Below are positions 7,185 through 14,708 of a stretch of 19,133 nucleotides of DNA, piece by piece. The notes under the pieces were generated by a model, which made no database searches, was not told where the DNA came from, and saw only the letters and a list, made by a program, of their open reading frames with translations. The position numbers were made by a program, and so were the translations under genes. How positions within the stretch are numbered: the stretch's first letter is position 1; the number at the start of each line of letters is the position of its first letter. The stretch comes from JAUYQR01 sp043727195 (lineage in GTDB: Bacteria; Pseudomonadota; Alphaproteobacteria; Rhodobacterales; Rhodobacteraceae), in assembly GCA_043727195.1 (NCBI GenBank), contig JAYSYZ010000295.1, positions 1 through 19,133 on the forward strand. Reading direction: 5' to 3'.

Positions 7185-8435
7185 ATGACCTACCACCCGA
7201 AATCGGAGTTCCTGCGCGTGATGTTCGAGCGCGGCTTCGTTGCCGACTGCACGGATTATCAGGCGCTGGACGAGGCTTTGGTGAAGGGTGTTGTGCCAGC
7301 CTATGTCGGCTATGACGCGACAGCGGCCAGTCTGCACGTGGGCCATCTGATGAACATCATGGTGCTGCGCTGGCTGCAAAAGACCGGCCACAAACCGATC
7401 ACCCTCATGGGCGGCGGCACCACCAAGGTGGGCGATCCGTCTTTTCGCAGCGAGGAACGCCCGCTGCTGACGCCGGAGAAGATCGACGCCAACATTGCCG
7501 GGCTGAAACAGGTGTTTGCGCGTTACCTGAGCTATGGCGAAGGTGCGACCGATGCCATCATGCTGAACAACGCTGAATGGCTGGACAAGCTTAACTACCT
7601 CGATTTCCTGCGCGACATCGGGCGGCATTTCAGCGTCAACCGGATGCTTTCGTTCGAAAGCGTGAAGTCGCGGCTGGATCGCGAACAGAGTCTGTCGTTC
7701 CTCGAGTTCAACTACATGATCCTGCAGGCCTATGATTTTCTTGAGATCCACCGCCGCTATGGTTGTCTTTTGCAGATGGGCGGGTCGGATCAGTGGGGCA
7801 ACATCATCAATGGCGTCGACCTGACACGCCGGGTGGTTGACCAAGAGATCTACGGGATGACGACGCCGCTTCTGACCACCTCGGACGGGCGCAAGATGGG
7901 CAAATCGGCCGGCGGCGCGGTCTGGCTGAATGCCGGGATGCTGTCGCCCTATGAGTTCTGGCAATTCTGGCGCAACACGACGGATGCCGATGTGGGGCGG
8001 TTCCTGAAAATCTTTACCGAATTGCCGGTCGCGGAGTGCGAGCGGCTGGGCGGGCTGGGCGGGTCCGAGATCAATGCGGCCAAGGTGATGCTGGCAAACC
8101 TGGCAACTGCACTTGCGCACGGCGCCGAGGCTGCTTCGGCGGCGGAGGCGACGGCGCGCGAGGTGTTCGAGAAAGGCGGGATCGGGGACGATCTGCCGAC
8201 GGTGCGGCTGGCCCCGGCAGACCTGGCCGACGGCGTCGGGATCGTGCAACTGTTCGTGCGGGCAGGTCTGGCGGGCAGCGGCAAGGATGCCAAACGGCTG
8301 ATCGCAGAGGGTGGGGCGCGGATCAACGACGATCTGGTGACGGATGTGGCGATGCGGCTGGGCGCGGGCGATCTGGCCGAACCGGTGAAGCTGACCGCCG
8401 GCAAGAAGCGGCACGCGCTGGTGGTTCTGGATTGA
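7185..8435 (+). CDS. tyrS: Tyrosyl-tRNA synthetase
   Basis: Charges tRNA-Tyr with tyrosine in the cytoplasm. The 416-residue class I synthetase shows the HIGH-type motif as HVGH (residues 51-54, within TAASLHVGHLMNI), the tyrosine-site segments NYMILQAYDF and LQMGGSDQWGNI, the KMSKS-type loop as KMGKS (237-241), and a C-terminal S4-like RNA-binding domain (AKRLIAEGGARINDDLVTD). The ATG follows a GAACGAGG ribosome-binding site. The gene is divergent from anmK, a pairing I recall from related genomes. A perfect hairpin 7 bases after the stop separates it from the convergent cyclophilin gene. Confidence 0.97.
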   Translation: MTYHPKSEFLRVMFERGFVADCTDYQALDEALVKGVVPAYVGYDATAASLHVGHLMNIMVLRWLQKTGHKPITLMGGGTTKVGDPSFRSEERPLLTPEKIDANIAGLKQVFARYLSYGEGATDAIMLNNAEWLDKLNYLDFLRDIGRHFSVNRMLSFESVKSRLDREQSLSFLEFNYMILQAYDFLEIHRRYGCLLQMGGSDQWGNIINGVDLTRRVVDQEIYGMTTPLLTTSDGRKMGKSAGGAVWLNAGMLSPYEFWQFWRNTTDADVGRFLKIFTELPVAECERLGGLGGSEINAAKVMLANLATALAHGAEAASAAEATAREVFEKGGIGDDLPTVRLAPADLADGVGIVQLFVRAGLAGSGKDAKRLIAEGGARINDDLVTDVAMRLGAGDLAEPVKLTAGKKRHALVVLD

Positions 8436-8441
8436 GGGGTT

Positions 8442-8462
8442 GGATGGGCAATCTGCCCATCC
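8442..8462. terminator. Hairpin between convergent tyrS and cyclophilin genes
   Basis: GGATGGGCA-ATC-TGCCCATCC is a perfect 9-bp stem with a 3-base loop, placed between two convergent stop codons (8435 and 8469). The position and symmetry suit a bidirectional terminator. Neither side has a clear T-run, so rho-independent termination is inferred from position more than from sequence. Confidence 0.55.
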
Positions 8463-8468
8463 TGGCGG

Positions 8469-9035
8469 TCAGGGCTGAACCGCCACTTTCGTCATCACGT
8501 CGGGTGTTCCGGGCGGCTCGCCCCGCTGAATGGCGTCGACCACCTCCATGCCGGAGATGACGTTGCCCACGATGGTGTATTGGCCATCGAGAAAGTCACC
8601 CGGCGCGAACATGATGAAGAACTGGCTGTTGGCCGAATCCGGATCCTGCGCGCGCGCCATGCCGACGACACCGCGCTGAAACGACAAATCGGTGGTGAAT
8701 TCGGCGGGGATATTCGGCAGATCGCTGTCGCCGGTGCCGGCGGCCGAAAGATCGCCCCCCGCCTTGCCGTAGCGCACATCGCCGGTCTGCGCCATGAAGC
8801 CGTCGATCACGCGGTGGAACACCACGTTGTCATAGGCACCCGAGGCGGCAAGTGCGGTGATCTGCGCGACATGCTTCGGTGCCACATCGGGCAGCAGGTC
8901 GATGACCACGGTGCCGTTGGCCGCACCCGCGACCTCGATCACCAGGTTGGGGCCCGGGCCGTCAACCGCCTGCGCCGAGGCGGAGGTGGCGAAAGCGGCA
9001 AGCACTGCCGCAAGGACGGGGTTATGCCTGGACAT
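8469..9035 (-). CDS. Exported peptidyl-prolyl cis-trans isomerase (cyclophilin)
   Basis: A 188-residue cyclophilin that would catalyse proline isomerisation during folding of envelope proteins. A signal peptide is visible: MSRHNPVLAAVLAAFATSASA, with probable cleavage after ASA near residue 21, so the enzyme is likely periplasmic. The catalytic cyclophilin core is present: VVFHRVIDGFMAQTGD, GVVGMARAQDPDSANSQFFI and DGQYTIVGNVISGMEVVD. Its ATG lies inside the end of the upstream cytoplasmic cyclophilin gene with a 14-base overlap, pointing to coupled translation. The two proteins are clear paralogues. I leave the symbol empty because ppiA/ppiB naming differs between species. Confidence 0.93.
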   Translation of the reverse strand: MSRHNPVLAAVLAAFATSASAQAVDGPGPNLVIEVAGAANGTVVIDLLPDVAPKHVAQITALAASGAYDNVVFHRVIDGFMAQTGDVRYGKAGGDLSAAGTGDSDLPNIPAEFTTDLSFQRGVVGMARAQDPDSANSQFFIMFAPGDFLDGQYTIVGNVISGMEVVDAIQRGEPPGTPDVMTKVAVQP

Positions 9036-9534
9036 CGGCTGCCACCCTGACTGTGATCATGCGGTCGGGGTTCGCCGGTGGTTCGCCGCGCGCGATCTTG
9101 TCGACATGTTCCATCCCCGCAATGACGCGGCCATACACCGTGTACTGGCCGTTCAGAAAGCTGTTGTCCTTGAAATTGATGAAGAACTGGCTGTTGGCAG
9201 AGTTCGGGCTTTGCGAGCGGGCTGCACCGATGGTGCCCCGGTCATGCGGAAGCTTGGAAAACTCGGCCGGCAGATCGGGATGTGCGGAACCGCCCGTACC
9301 GGCGCGGCGGATGTTGAAGTTGTTTTCCATGTTGCCGTTTTCCACATCACCGGTCTGGGCCATGAAGCCGTCGATCACGCGGTGAAAGCAGACGTTGTCA
9401 TAGGCCTTGGCGCGGGCCAGCGTCTTCATCCGCTCAACATGTTGGGGGGCCACGTCGGCGAGCAGGGCAATCACCACTTCGCCGTCTTTCAGCGTCAGGA
9501 TGATGGTGTTTTCGGGGTCTGTAATCTGGGCCAT
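9022..9534 (-). CDS. ppiB: Cytoplasmic peptidyl-prolyl cis-trans isomerase (cyclophilin)
   Basis: A 170-residue single-domain cyclophilin without a signal peptide, starting MAQITDPENTIILTLKDGEV. It shows NVCFHRVIDGFMAQTGDVEN, GTIGAARSQSPNSANSQFFI and NGQYTVYGRVIAGMEHVDKI, which contain the arginine, phenylalanine and glutamine residues of the cyclophilin active site. The ATG at 9534 is used, because the open frame further upstream only runs antisense through pgk. The last 14 bases overlap the start of the exported paralogue. The gene diverges from pgk across 136 bases, which must contain promoters for both directions. Confidence 0.93.
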   Translation of the reverse strand: MAQITDPENTIILTLKDGEVVIALLADVAPQHVERMKTLARAKAYDNVCFHRVIDGFMAQTGDVENGNMENNFNIRRAGTGGSAHPDLPAEFSKLPHDRGTIGAARSQSPNSANSQFFINFKDNSFLNGQYTVYGRVIAGMEHVDKIARGEPPANPDRMITVRVAADVQA

Positions 9535-9670
9535 GCGGCATCTCCGGGGTTTTCTTGCGCGGGGACCGTACTGGCGGGTTCCGGCCAAGGGAAGTGCAAA
9601 CCGTCGTGATCGGTTGACGGGGCCGTGATATGCGCGGCAATAGCGGTCTGGACCTGATGGGGGATTTGCG

Positions 9671-10849
9671 ATGCCGTGGAAAACGCTTGATGATGTCGAG
9701 GTGGCCGGAAAGGTCGTGCTGACGCGCGTCGATATCAACGTGCCGATGGAAGGCAGCGTGGTCACGGATGCGACGCGGATCGAAAAGATCGTGCCGACGG
9801 TGCAGGACATTCTGGCCAAGGGCGGCAAGGTTGTGCTTTTGGCGCATTTCGGGCGGCCGAAAGGAAAAGTGGTGCCGGAGATGAGCCTGTCGCTGGTGCA
9901 ACCGGCGCTGGAGGTGGCACTGGGGCGGGCGGTGACGTTCATGGAGCAACCTGCCCGCGCGGCGATTGATGCGCTGGCGGCGGATGCGGTGGTGCTGGTG
10001 GAAAACACCCGATTCAGCCCGATGGAAGAGGCGAACGATCCCGCGATGGCGAAGGTCCTTGCCAGCTTGGGCGATATCTTCTGCAACGATGCGTTTTCGG
10101 CCGCACACCGGGCGCATGCATCGACCGAAGGCGTCGCACGGCTGCTGCCGAACTGTGCCGGGCGGCTGATGGAGGCGGAACTGCGCGCGCTGGAAGCGGC
10201 GTTGAGCCAGCCGCAGCGGCCCGTGGTGGCGGTGGTCGGCGGGGCGAAAGTGTCGAGCAAGATCGAGCTGCTGGCCAATCTGGTCACCAAGGTGGATCAT
10301 CTGGTGATCGGCGGCGGGATGGCGAACACCTTTCTGGTGGCCGAAGGGATCGAGGTGGGCCGGTCGCTGGCGGAGCGGGAGATGGCGGAAACCGCACGGG
10401 AAATCCACCGCAAGGCGCAGAAGGCGGGCTGTTCCATTCACCTGCCGGTCGATGTGGTGGTGGCGCGTGAGTTCAATGCGGGGGCGGCGTCAGAGGTGGT
10501 GGGGGTGCGCGATTGCCCGCCGGATGCGATGATTCTGGACGCGGGGCCAAAGACGGTGGCAGCGCTGGAAGCGGTGTTCGAACTGGCCAAGACACTGATC
10601 TGGAACGGCCCCCTGGGCGCTTTCGAGATCGAGCCTTTTGATGCGGCGACCAATGCGGCGGCGCGGGTGGCGGCGCGGTTGACCAAGGCGGGCAAGCTCA
10701 TTTCAGTGGCGGGGGGCGGCGATACGGTGGCGGCACTGAACCAGGCGGGGGCAGCGGCGGATTTCACCTTCATCTCTACCGCCGGGGGCGCGTTTCTGGA
10801 ATGGATGGAGGGCAAGGAATTGCCCGGTGTCGCGGCGCTGATGGCTTGA
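9671..10849 (+). CDS. pgk: Phosphoglycerate kinase
   Basis: Interconverts 1,3-bisphosphoglycerate plus ADP with 3-phosphoglycerate plus ATP. The 392-residue length is standard. Visible marks are VLTRVDINVPM with the substrate-binding TRVD(I)NVP signature, the basic HFGRPKGK, VENTRF, the mid-protein VVGGAKVSSKIELL and GGGMANTFL, the hinge-side LIWNGPLGAFE, and the nucleotide loop SVAGGGDTVAAL. The ATG at 9671 has GGGGGA seven bases upstream. A TTGACG at 9614-9619 could be a -35 element, but no good -10 follows at 17 bases, so I do not list a promoter. The aldolase gene begins 50 bases downstream on the same strand. Confidence 0.97.
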   Translation: MPWKTLDDVEVAGKVVLTRVDINVPMEGSVVTDATRIEKIVPTVQDILAKGGKVVLLAHFGRPKGKVVPEMSLSLVQPALEVALGRAVTFMEQPARAAIDALAADAVVLVENTRFSPMEEANDPAMAKVLASLGDIFCNDAFSAAHRAHASTEGVARLLPNCAGRLMEAELRALEAALSQPQRPVVAVVGGAKVSSKIELLANLVTKVDHLVIGGGMANTFLVAEGIEVGRSLAEREMAETAREIHRKAQKAGCSIHLPVDVVVAREFNAGAASEVVGVRDCPPDAMILDAGPKTVAALEAVFELAKTLIWNGPLGAFEIEPFDAATNAAARVAARLTKAGKLISVAGGGDTVAALNQAGAAADFTFISTAGGAFLEWMEGKELPGVAALMA

Positions 10850-10899
10850 GACGGACGACGGGCCGGGCTATGCCTTGCTTGGATCAACGGGAGGCTGAC

Positions 10900-11784
10900 A
10901 TGACCAACGCTTTGATGACCGAACAGGTGCGCAACGGGAAGGGCTTTATCGCGGCGCTGGATCAGAGCGGGGGGTCCACGCCCAAGGCGCTGAAGTTGTA
11001 TGGCGTGGAGGAAAGCGCCTATTCGGGCGAGGCGGCTATGTACGACATGATCCATGCCATGCGCAGCCGGATCATCCGGTCACCTGCCTTTAGCGGCGAC
11101 AAGGTGGTCGGCGCGATTCTGTTCGAACAGACGATGGACCGCGATATCGACGGGGTGCCGACCGCGACCTACCTGTGGGAAAACCGGCATGTGGTGCCAT
11201 TCCTGAAGATCGACAAGGGGCTGGAAGCGGAGGCCGACGGTGTGCAGTTGATGAAGCCGATGCCGGAACTGGACGCGCTGCTGGCGCGGGCGGTCAAGGC
11301 GGGGGTCTACGGCACCAAGGAGCGGTCGGTGATCAATGCTGCGAACGCGAAAGGCATTGCCGCCATCGTGGCGCAGCAGTTCGCCGTCGGGCGGCAGGTG
11401 GCTGCGCATGGGCTGATGCCGATCCTGGAGCCGGAGGTGACGATTTCGATCGCCGACAAGGCCGAGGCCGAGGCGATGTTGCAGGCCGAGACCCTGAAGG
11501 CATTGGACGAGGTTGATGGTCAGGTGATGCTGAAGCTGTCGCTGCCGACGGTGGCGGATTTCTACGCGCCGCTGGTGGCACATCCGAAGGTGCTGAAAGT
11601 GGTGGCGCTGTCTGGCGGGCACAGCCGTGAGGCGGCAAATGCGATTCTGGCGCAGAACCACGGCATCATCGCCAGCTTCAGCCGGGCGTTGAGCGAAGGG
11701 TTGAGCGCGCAGCAATCGGACGCGGAGTTCGACGCGACGCTGGGGGCGGCGATTGACGCGATCTATCGCGCCTCGATCACCTGA
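10900..11784 (+). CDS. fda: Class I fructose-1,6-bisphosphate aldolase
   Basis: Reversibly splits fructose-1,6-bisphosphate into dihydroxyacetone phosphate and glyceraldehyde-3-phosphate by a Schiff-base mechanism. The 294 residues match the short bacterial class I type (about 295 residues, as in Staphylococcus carnosus). Key segments are FIAALDQSGGSTPKALKLYG near the N-terminus, then LFEQTMDRDIDG, PFLKIDKGL, PILEPEVTI, and MLKLSLP, in which Lys212 is the likely Schiff-base lysine. SGGHSREAAN would bind phosphate. The ATG at 10900 follows a clear GGGAGG site. The location 50 bases after pgk suggests one transcription unit for central carbon genes. Confidence 0.94.
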   Translation: MTNALMTEQVRNGKGFIAALDQSGGSTPKALKLYGVEESAYSGEAAMYDMIHAMRSRIIRSPAFSGDKVVGAILFEQTMDRDIDGVPTATYLWENRHVVPFLKIDKGLEAEADGVQLMKPMPELDALLARAVKAGVYGTKERSVINAANAKGIAAIVAQQFAVGRQVAAHGLMPILEPEVTISIADKAEAEAMLQAETLKALDEVDGQVMLKLSLPTVADFYAPLVAHPKVLKVVALSGGHSREAANAILAQNHGIIASFSRALSEGLSAQQSDAEFDATLGAAIDAIYRASIT

Positions 11785-11895
11785 GACCTGATGCCAAGGC
11801 GCTGAACTTCGTGCGTTTTCGGGATTCACAAGCGCCGCCGCATGTGACATGATTCGGCCATGCCCCCACAAAAGAGGGGCAATCGGGGCTGCAGC

Positions 11896-12198
11896 ATGAC
11901 GGTTACACACGCAAGACAGGGTTTGGGCGGGCTGATCTATCTGGCGGTGGCGCTTGCCTTGGGGGCCTATTTCACCTTTGCCGCCGTGCAGGGCGATTAT
12001 GGCGTGTTCCGTCAGGTGGAAATCAGGGCCGAGGCTGCAACCCTGACCGAAGAGCGTGACAGACTGGCGGCTGAGCTGGCCGGGCTGAGCAATCTGACGC
12101 GGCGGCTGTCGGACAGCTATCTTGATCTTGACCTACTGGATCAGCAGGCGCGCGACGTTCTGGGGTATGTCCGCGCCGACGAGATCGTGATCCGCTGA
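11896..12198 (+). CDS. ftsB: FtsB/DivIC-like septum formation protein
   Basis: A 100-residue single-pass membrane protein. Residues about 11-33 are hydrophobic (LGGLIYLAVALALGAYFTFA), followed by a heptad-rich coiled-coil region (EIRAEAATLTEERDRLAAEL) and a short C-terminal domain (LDLDLLDQQARDVLGYVRAD). This is the FtsB layout, in which the protein joins FtsL and FtsQ in the divisome. The ATG at 11896 puts the membrane helix at the expected distance; an ATG at 11860 would add 12 residues and cannot be excluded. Its position between aldolase and pdhA is one I recall from Rhodobacteraceae. The 111-base gap upstream may hold its own promoter; I see only a small GCCCC...GGGGC hairpin (11862-11880). 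Confidence 0.85.
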   Translation: MTVTHARQGLGGLIYLAVALALGAYFTFAAVQGDYGVFRQVEIRAEAATLTEERDRLAAELAGLSNLTRRLSDSYLDLDLLDQQARDVLGYVRADEIVIR

Positions 12199-12257
12199 CC
12201 CCTGGAAAACCGGCACAGATGGAATGTTCGCGGCTGACCGCTGACAGAAATTTTGTT

Positions 12258-12286
12258 TTGCCCAGATTTTTCCGATGCGCTATGGA
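12258..12286 (+). promoter_or_regulatory. Possible pdhA promoter
   Basis: TTGCCC (12258-12263), a 17-base spacer, then TATGGA (12281-12286) give a weak sigma-70-like arrangement in a locally AT-rich stretch between ftsB and pdhA, about 40 bases before the pdhA start. Matches to consensus are partial, so this is a suggestion only. Confidence 0.3.
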
Positions 12287-12325
12287 TGGTTTAACACTGA
12301 ACTATTCCAGCCGGGGGGAATGCCG

Positions 12326-13312
12326 ATGGCCAAGACACCAGCCGAGAGACCCAATATCTCGAAAGACGAGTTGCTGCAGTATTACCGCGACATGCTGCTG
12401 ATACGCCGGTTCGAGGAAAAGGCGGGGCAGTTGTACGGGATGGGCCTGATCGGCGGGTTCTGCCATCTGTACATCGGGCAGGAAGCGGTGGTGGTCGGCC
12501 TAGAGGCGGCGGCCAAGGAAGGCGACAAGCGCATCACCAGCTACCGCGACCACGGGCACATGCTGGCCTGCGGGATGGACCCCAAGGGTGTGATGGCGGA
12601 ACTGACCGGGCGCATCGGCGGCTATTCCAAGGGCAAGGGCGGGTCGATGCACATGTTCTCGAAAGAGAAGCATTTCTATGGCGGGCACGGGATTGTCGGC
12701 GCGCAGGTGCCGTTGGGCGCGGGGCTGGCCTTTGCCGACAAGTATCTGGGCAATGACCATGTGACCTTCACCTATTTCGGTGATGGTGCGGCCAACCAGG
12801 GGCAGGTCTACGAGACCTACAACATGGCCGAGTTGTGGGCGCTGCCAGTCATTTTCGTGATCGAAAACAACGGCTATGCGATGGGCACCAGCGTGAAGCG
12901 GTCGACCAAATCGACCACCTATTTCGGGCGCGGCATTGCTTACGGTATCGCGGGCGAACAGGTTGACGGAATGGACGTGCTGGCGGTGAAGGCGGCAGGG
13001 ACCAAGGCCGTGGCGCACTGCCGGGCTGGCAAGGGGCCGTATATCCTTGAGATGATGACCTATCGCTACCGTGGGCATTCGATGTCTGACCCGGCAAAAT
13101 ACCGGACGCGGGAAGAGGTGGAGAAGATGCGCAGCGAGAAGGACGCCATCGAGCATGTGCGCGATCTGTTGTTGCAGGCAGGGCTGGCATCGGATGAGGA
13201 CCTGAAGGCCATCGACAAGGACATCAAGGCGATTGTGAACGAGAGTGCGGAATTTGCCAAAGACAGCCCGGAGCCTCCGCTTGAGGAACTCTGGACCGAT
13301 ATCTACGCGTAA
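12326..13312 (+). CDS. pdhA: Pyruvate dehydrogenase E1 component, alpha subunit
   Basis: With E1-beta it decarboxylates pyruvate on thiamine diphosphate and transfers the acetyl group to lipoyl domains of the complex. The 328-residue protein shows LLIRRFEEKAGQLYGMGLIG, the glycine-rich GGYSKGKGGSMHMF, the thiamine diphosphate motif beginning GDG (152-154) and ending ENN (about 180-182), and YRGHSMSDPAKYRTREEV, which corresponds to the phosphorylation loop of mitochondrial E1-alpha. The start at 12326 lies six bases after GGGGGGA; an ATG two codons earlier is too close to that site. pdhB follows after 12 bases, so the three pdh genes form one operon. Confidence 0.97.
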   Translation: MAKTPAERPNISKDELLQYYRDMLLIRRFEEKAGQLYGMGLIGGFCHLYIGQEAVVVGLEAAAKEGDKRITSYRDHGHMLACGMDPKGVMAELTGRIGGYSKGKGGSMHMFSKEKHFYGGHGIVGAQVPLGAGLAFADKYLGNDHVTFTYFGDGAANQGQVYETYNMAELWALPVIFVIENNGYAMGTSVKRSTKSTTYFGRGIAYGIAGEQVDGMDVLAVKAAGTKAVAHCRAGKGPYILEMMTYRYRGHSMSDPAKYRTREEVEKMRSEKDAIEHVRDLLLQAGLASDEDLKAIDKDIKAIVNESAEFAKDSPEPPLEELWTDIYA

Positions 13313-13324
13313 GGGGGGAACGAG

Positions 13325-14698
13325 ATGTCCACAGAAGTATTGATGCCCGCCCTGTCGCCGACGATGGAAGAAGGCACGCTGGCGAAATGGCTGGTGAAAG
13401 AGGGCGATGTGGTCAAGTCAGGCCAGATCCTGGCCGAGATCGAGACCGACAAGGCGACGATGGAATTCGAGGCGGTGGATGAAGGCACGGTGGGCCGGAT
13501 CCTGGTGGCCGAGGGCACCAGCGGCGTTAAGGTGAACACGCCGATCCTGCTGCTGGTCGAGGCGGGCGAGACGGTGTCGGACGCGCCGAAAGCCGCCGTG
13601 GTGGCGGTGGCGGCAGCGGTGGAGAAGCCGGTTGCGGCGTCTGCACCCGCGGCGGTCGCGGCCCCTGCCCCGGTGGCGGCATCCGGCTGGCCGCATTCCG
13701 ACCTGCCAGAGGGCCCGACCAAGACGATGACGGTGCGCGAGGCGCTGCGCGAGGCGATGGCCGAAGAGATGCGCGCCGATCCGACGGTGTTCCTGATCGG
13801 CGAGGAAGTGGGCGAATATCAGGGAGCCTACAAGATCAGTCAGGGCCTGCTGGACGAGTTCGGCGCCAGGCGCGTGGTCGATACGCCGATCACCGAGATC
13901 GGTTTTGCCGGGATCGCCACGGGGGCATCGTGGGGCGGGTTGAAGCCGATTGTCGAATTCATGACCTTCAACTTTGCCATGCAGGCGATGGACCATATCA
14001 TCAATTCGGCCGCCAAGACGCTGTACATGTCGGGCGGCCAGATGGGCAGCCCGATGGTGTTCCGTGGCCCGAACGGGGCAGCGGCGCGGGTGGGCGCGCA
14101 GCATTCGCAGGATTACGCGGCCTGGTTTGCCATGGTGCCGGGGTTGAAGGTGGCGATGCCCTATTCCGCAGCCGATGCGAAGGGGCTGTTGAAAACTGCC
14201 ATTCGCGACAAGAACCCCGTGGTGTTTCTGGAAAACGAAATCCTGTACGGGCGCAGCTTCGAGGTTCCGACCGACCCGGATTTCACCGTACCGTTCGGCA
14301 AGGCGTCGATCCTGCGGGCCGGGACGGATGTGACCATCGTGTCGTTTGCGATCGGGCTGACCTATGCGCTGGCCGCTGCCGAGGAACTGGCCAAAGAAGG
14401 GATCAGTGCCGAGGTGATCAACCTGCGCACCCTGCGGCCTATCGACTATGACACGGTGCTGGCATCGGTGATGAAGACCAACCGCTGCGTGACGGTGGAG
14501 GAAGGCTTTCCGGTGGGGGCCATCGGCAACCATATCGGCGCGGTGATCATGCAGCGCGCCTTTGATCATCTGGACGCGCCGGTGATCAACTGCACCGGCA
14601 AGGACGTGCCAATGCCCTATGCGGCCAATCTGGAAAAGCTGGCCCTGACGACGACCGCCGAAGTGGTCGCCGCCGTCAAATCCGTTTGCTATCGTTAA
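13325..14698 (+). CDS. pdhB: Pyruvate dehydrogenase E1 component, beta subunit with N-terminal lipoyl domain
   Basis: A 457-residue fusion. Residues 1-80 are a lipoyl domain with the lipoylated lysine in ETDKATMEF (Lys43). A flexible alanine/proline-rich linker of about 50 residues follows. From about residue 138 comes the E1-beta catalytic part: FLIGEEVGEYQGAYKISQGL, TPITEIGFAG, MVFRGPNGAAARVGAQHSQD, and the C-terminal transketolase-like domain around VINLRTLRPID. E1-beta subunits with a lipoyl domain are known from alphaproteobacteria, so the fusion is expected. The lipoyl part is nearly identical to that of pdhC. GGGGGGA precedes the ATG, and pdhC starts 10 bases after the stop. Confidence 0.96.
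   Translation: MSTEVLMPALSPTMEEGTLAKWLVKEGDVVKSGQILAEIETDKATMEFEAVDEGTVGRILVAEGTSGVKVNTPILLLVEAGETVSDAPKAAVVAVAAAVEKPVAASAPAAVAAPAPVAASGWPHSDLPEGPTKTMTVREALREAMAEEMRADPTVFLIGEEVGEYQGAYKISQGLLDEFGARRVVDTPITEIGFAGIATGASWGGLKPIVEFMTFNFAMQAMDHIINSAAKTLYMSGGQMGSPMVFRGPNGAAARVGAQHSQDYAAWFAMVPGLKVAMPYSAADAKGLLKTAIRDKNPVVFLENEILYGRSFEVPTDPDFTVPFGKASILRAGTDVTIVSFAIGLTYALAAAEELAKEGISAEVINLRTLRPIDYDTVLASVMKTNRCVTVEEGFPVGAIGNHIGAVIMQRAFDHLDAPVINCTGKDVPMPYAANLEKLALTTTAEVVAAVKSVCYR
13340..13486 (+). repeat. Lipoyl-domain direct repeat, copy 1 (in pdhB)
   Basis: 147 bases encoding residues 6-54 of PdhB, repeated at 14724-14870 in PdhC. The 49 encoded residues are identical between copies. I count 12 base differences, all silent, about 92% DNA identity, with a shared exact run of about 32 bases around the lipoyl lysine codon. 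Confidence 0.95.
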
Positions 14699-14708
14699 GG
14701 GGGACGCC

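Noticed and set aside
9601..9642. CCGTC...GACGG inverted repeat and TTGACG as pgk operator/promoter
   Set aside because: The -35-like TTGACG has no matching -10 at normal spacing, and the inverted repeat is short and could be chance in GC-rich DNA.
9434..10441. Antisense open frames continuing upstream of ppiB through pgk
   Set aside because: ppiB has a good start at 9534; the rest mirrors pgk codons and has no family sequence.
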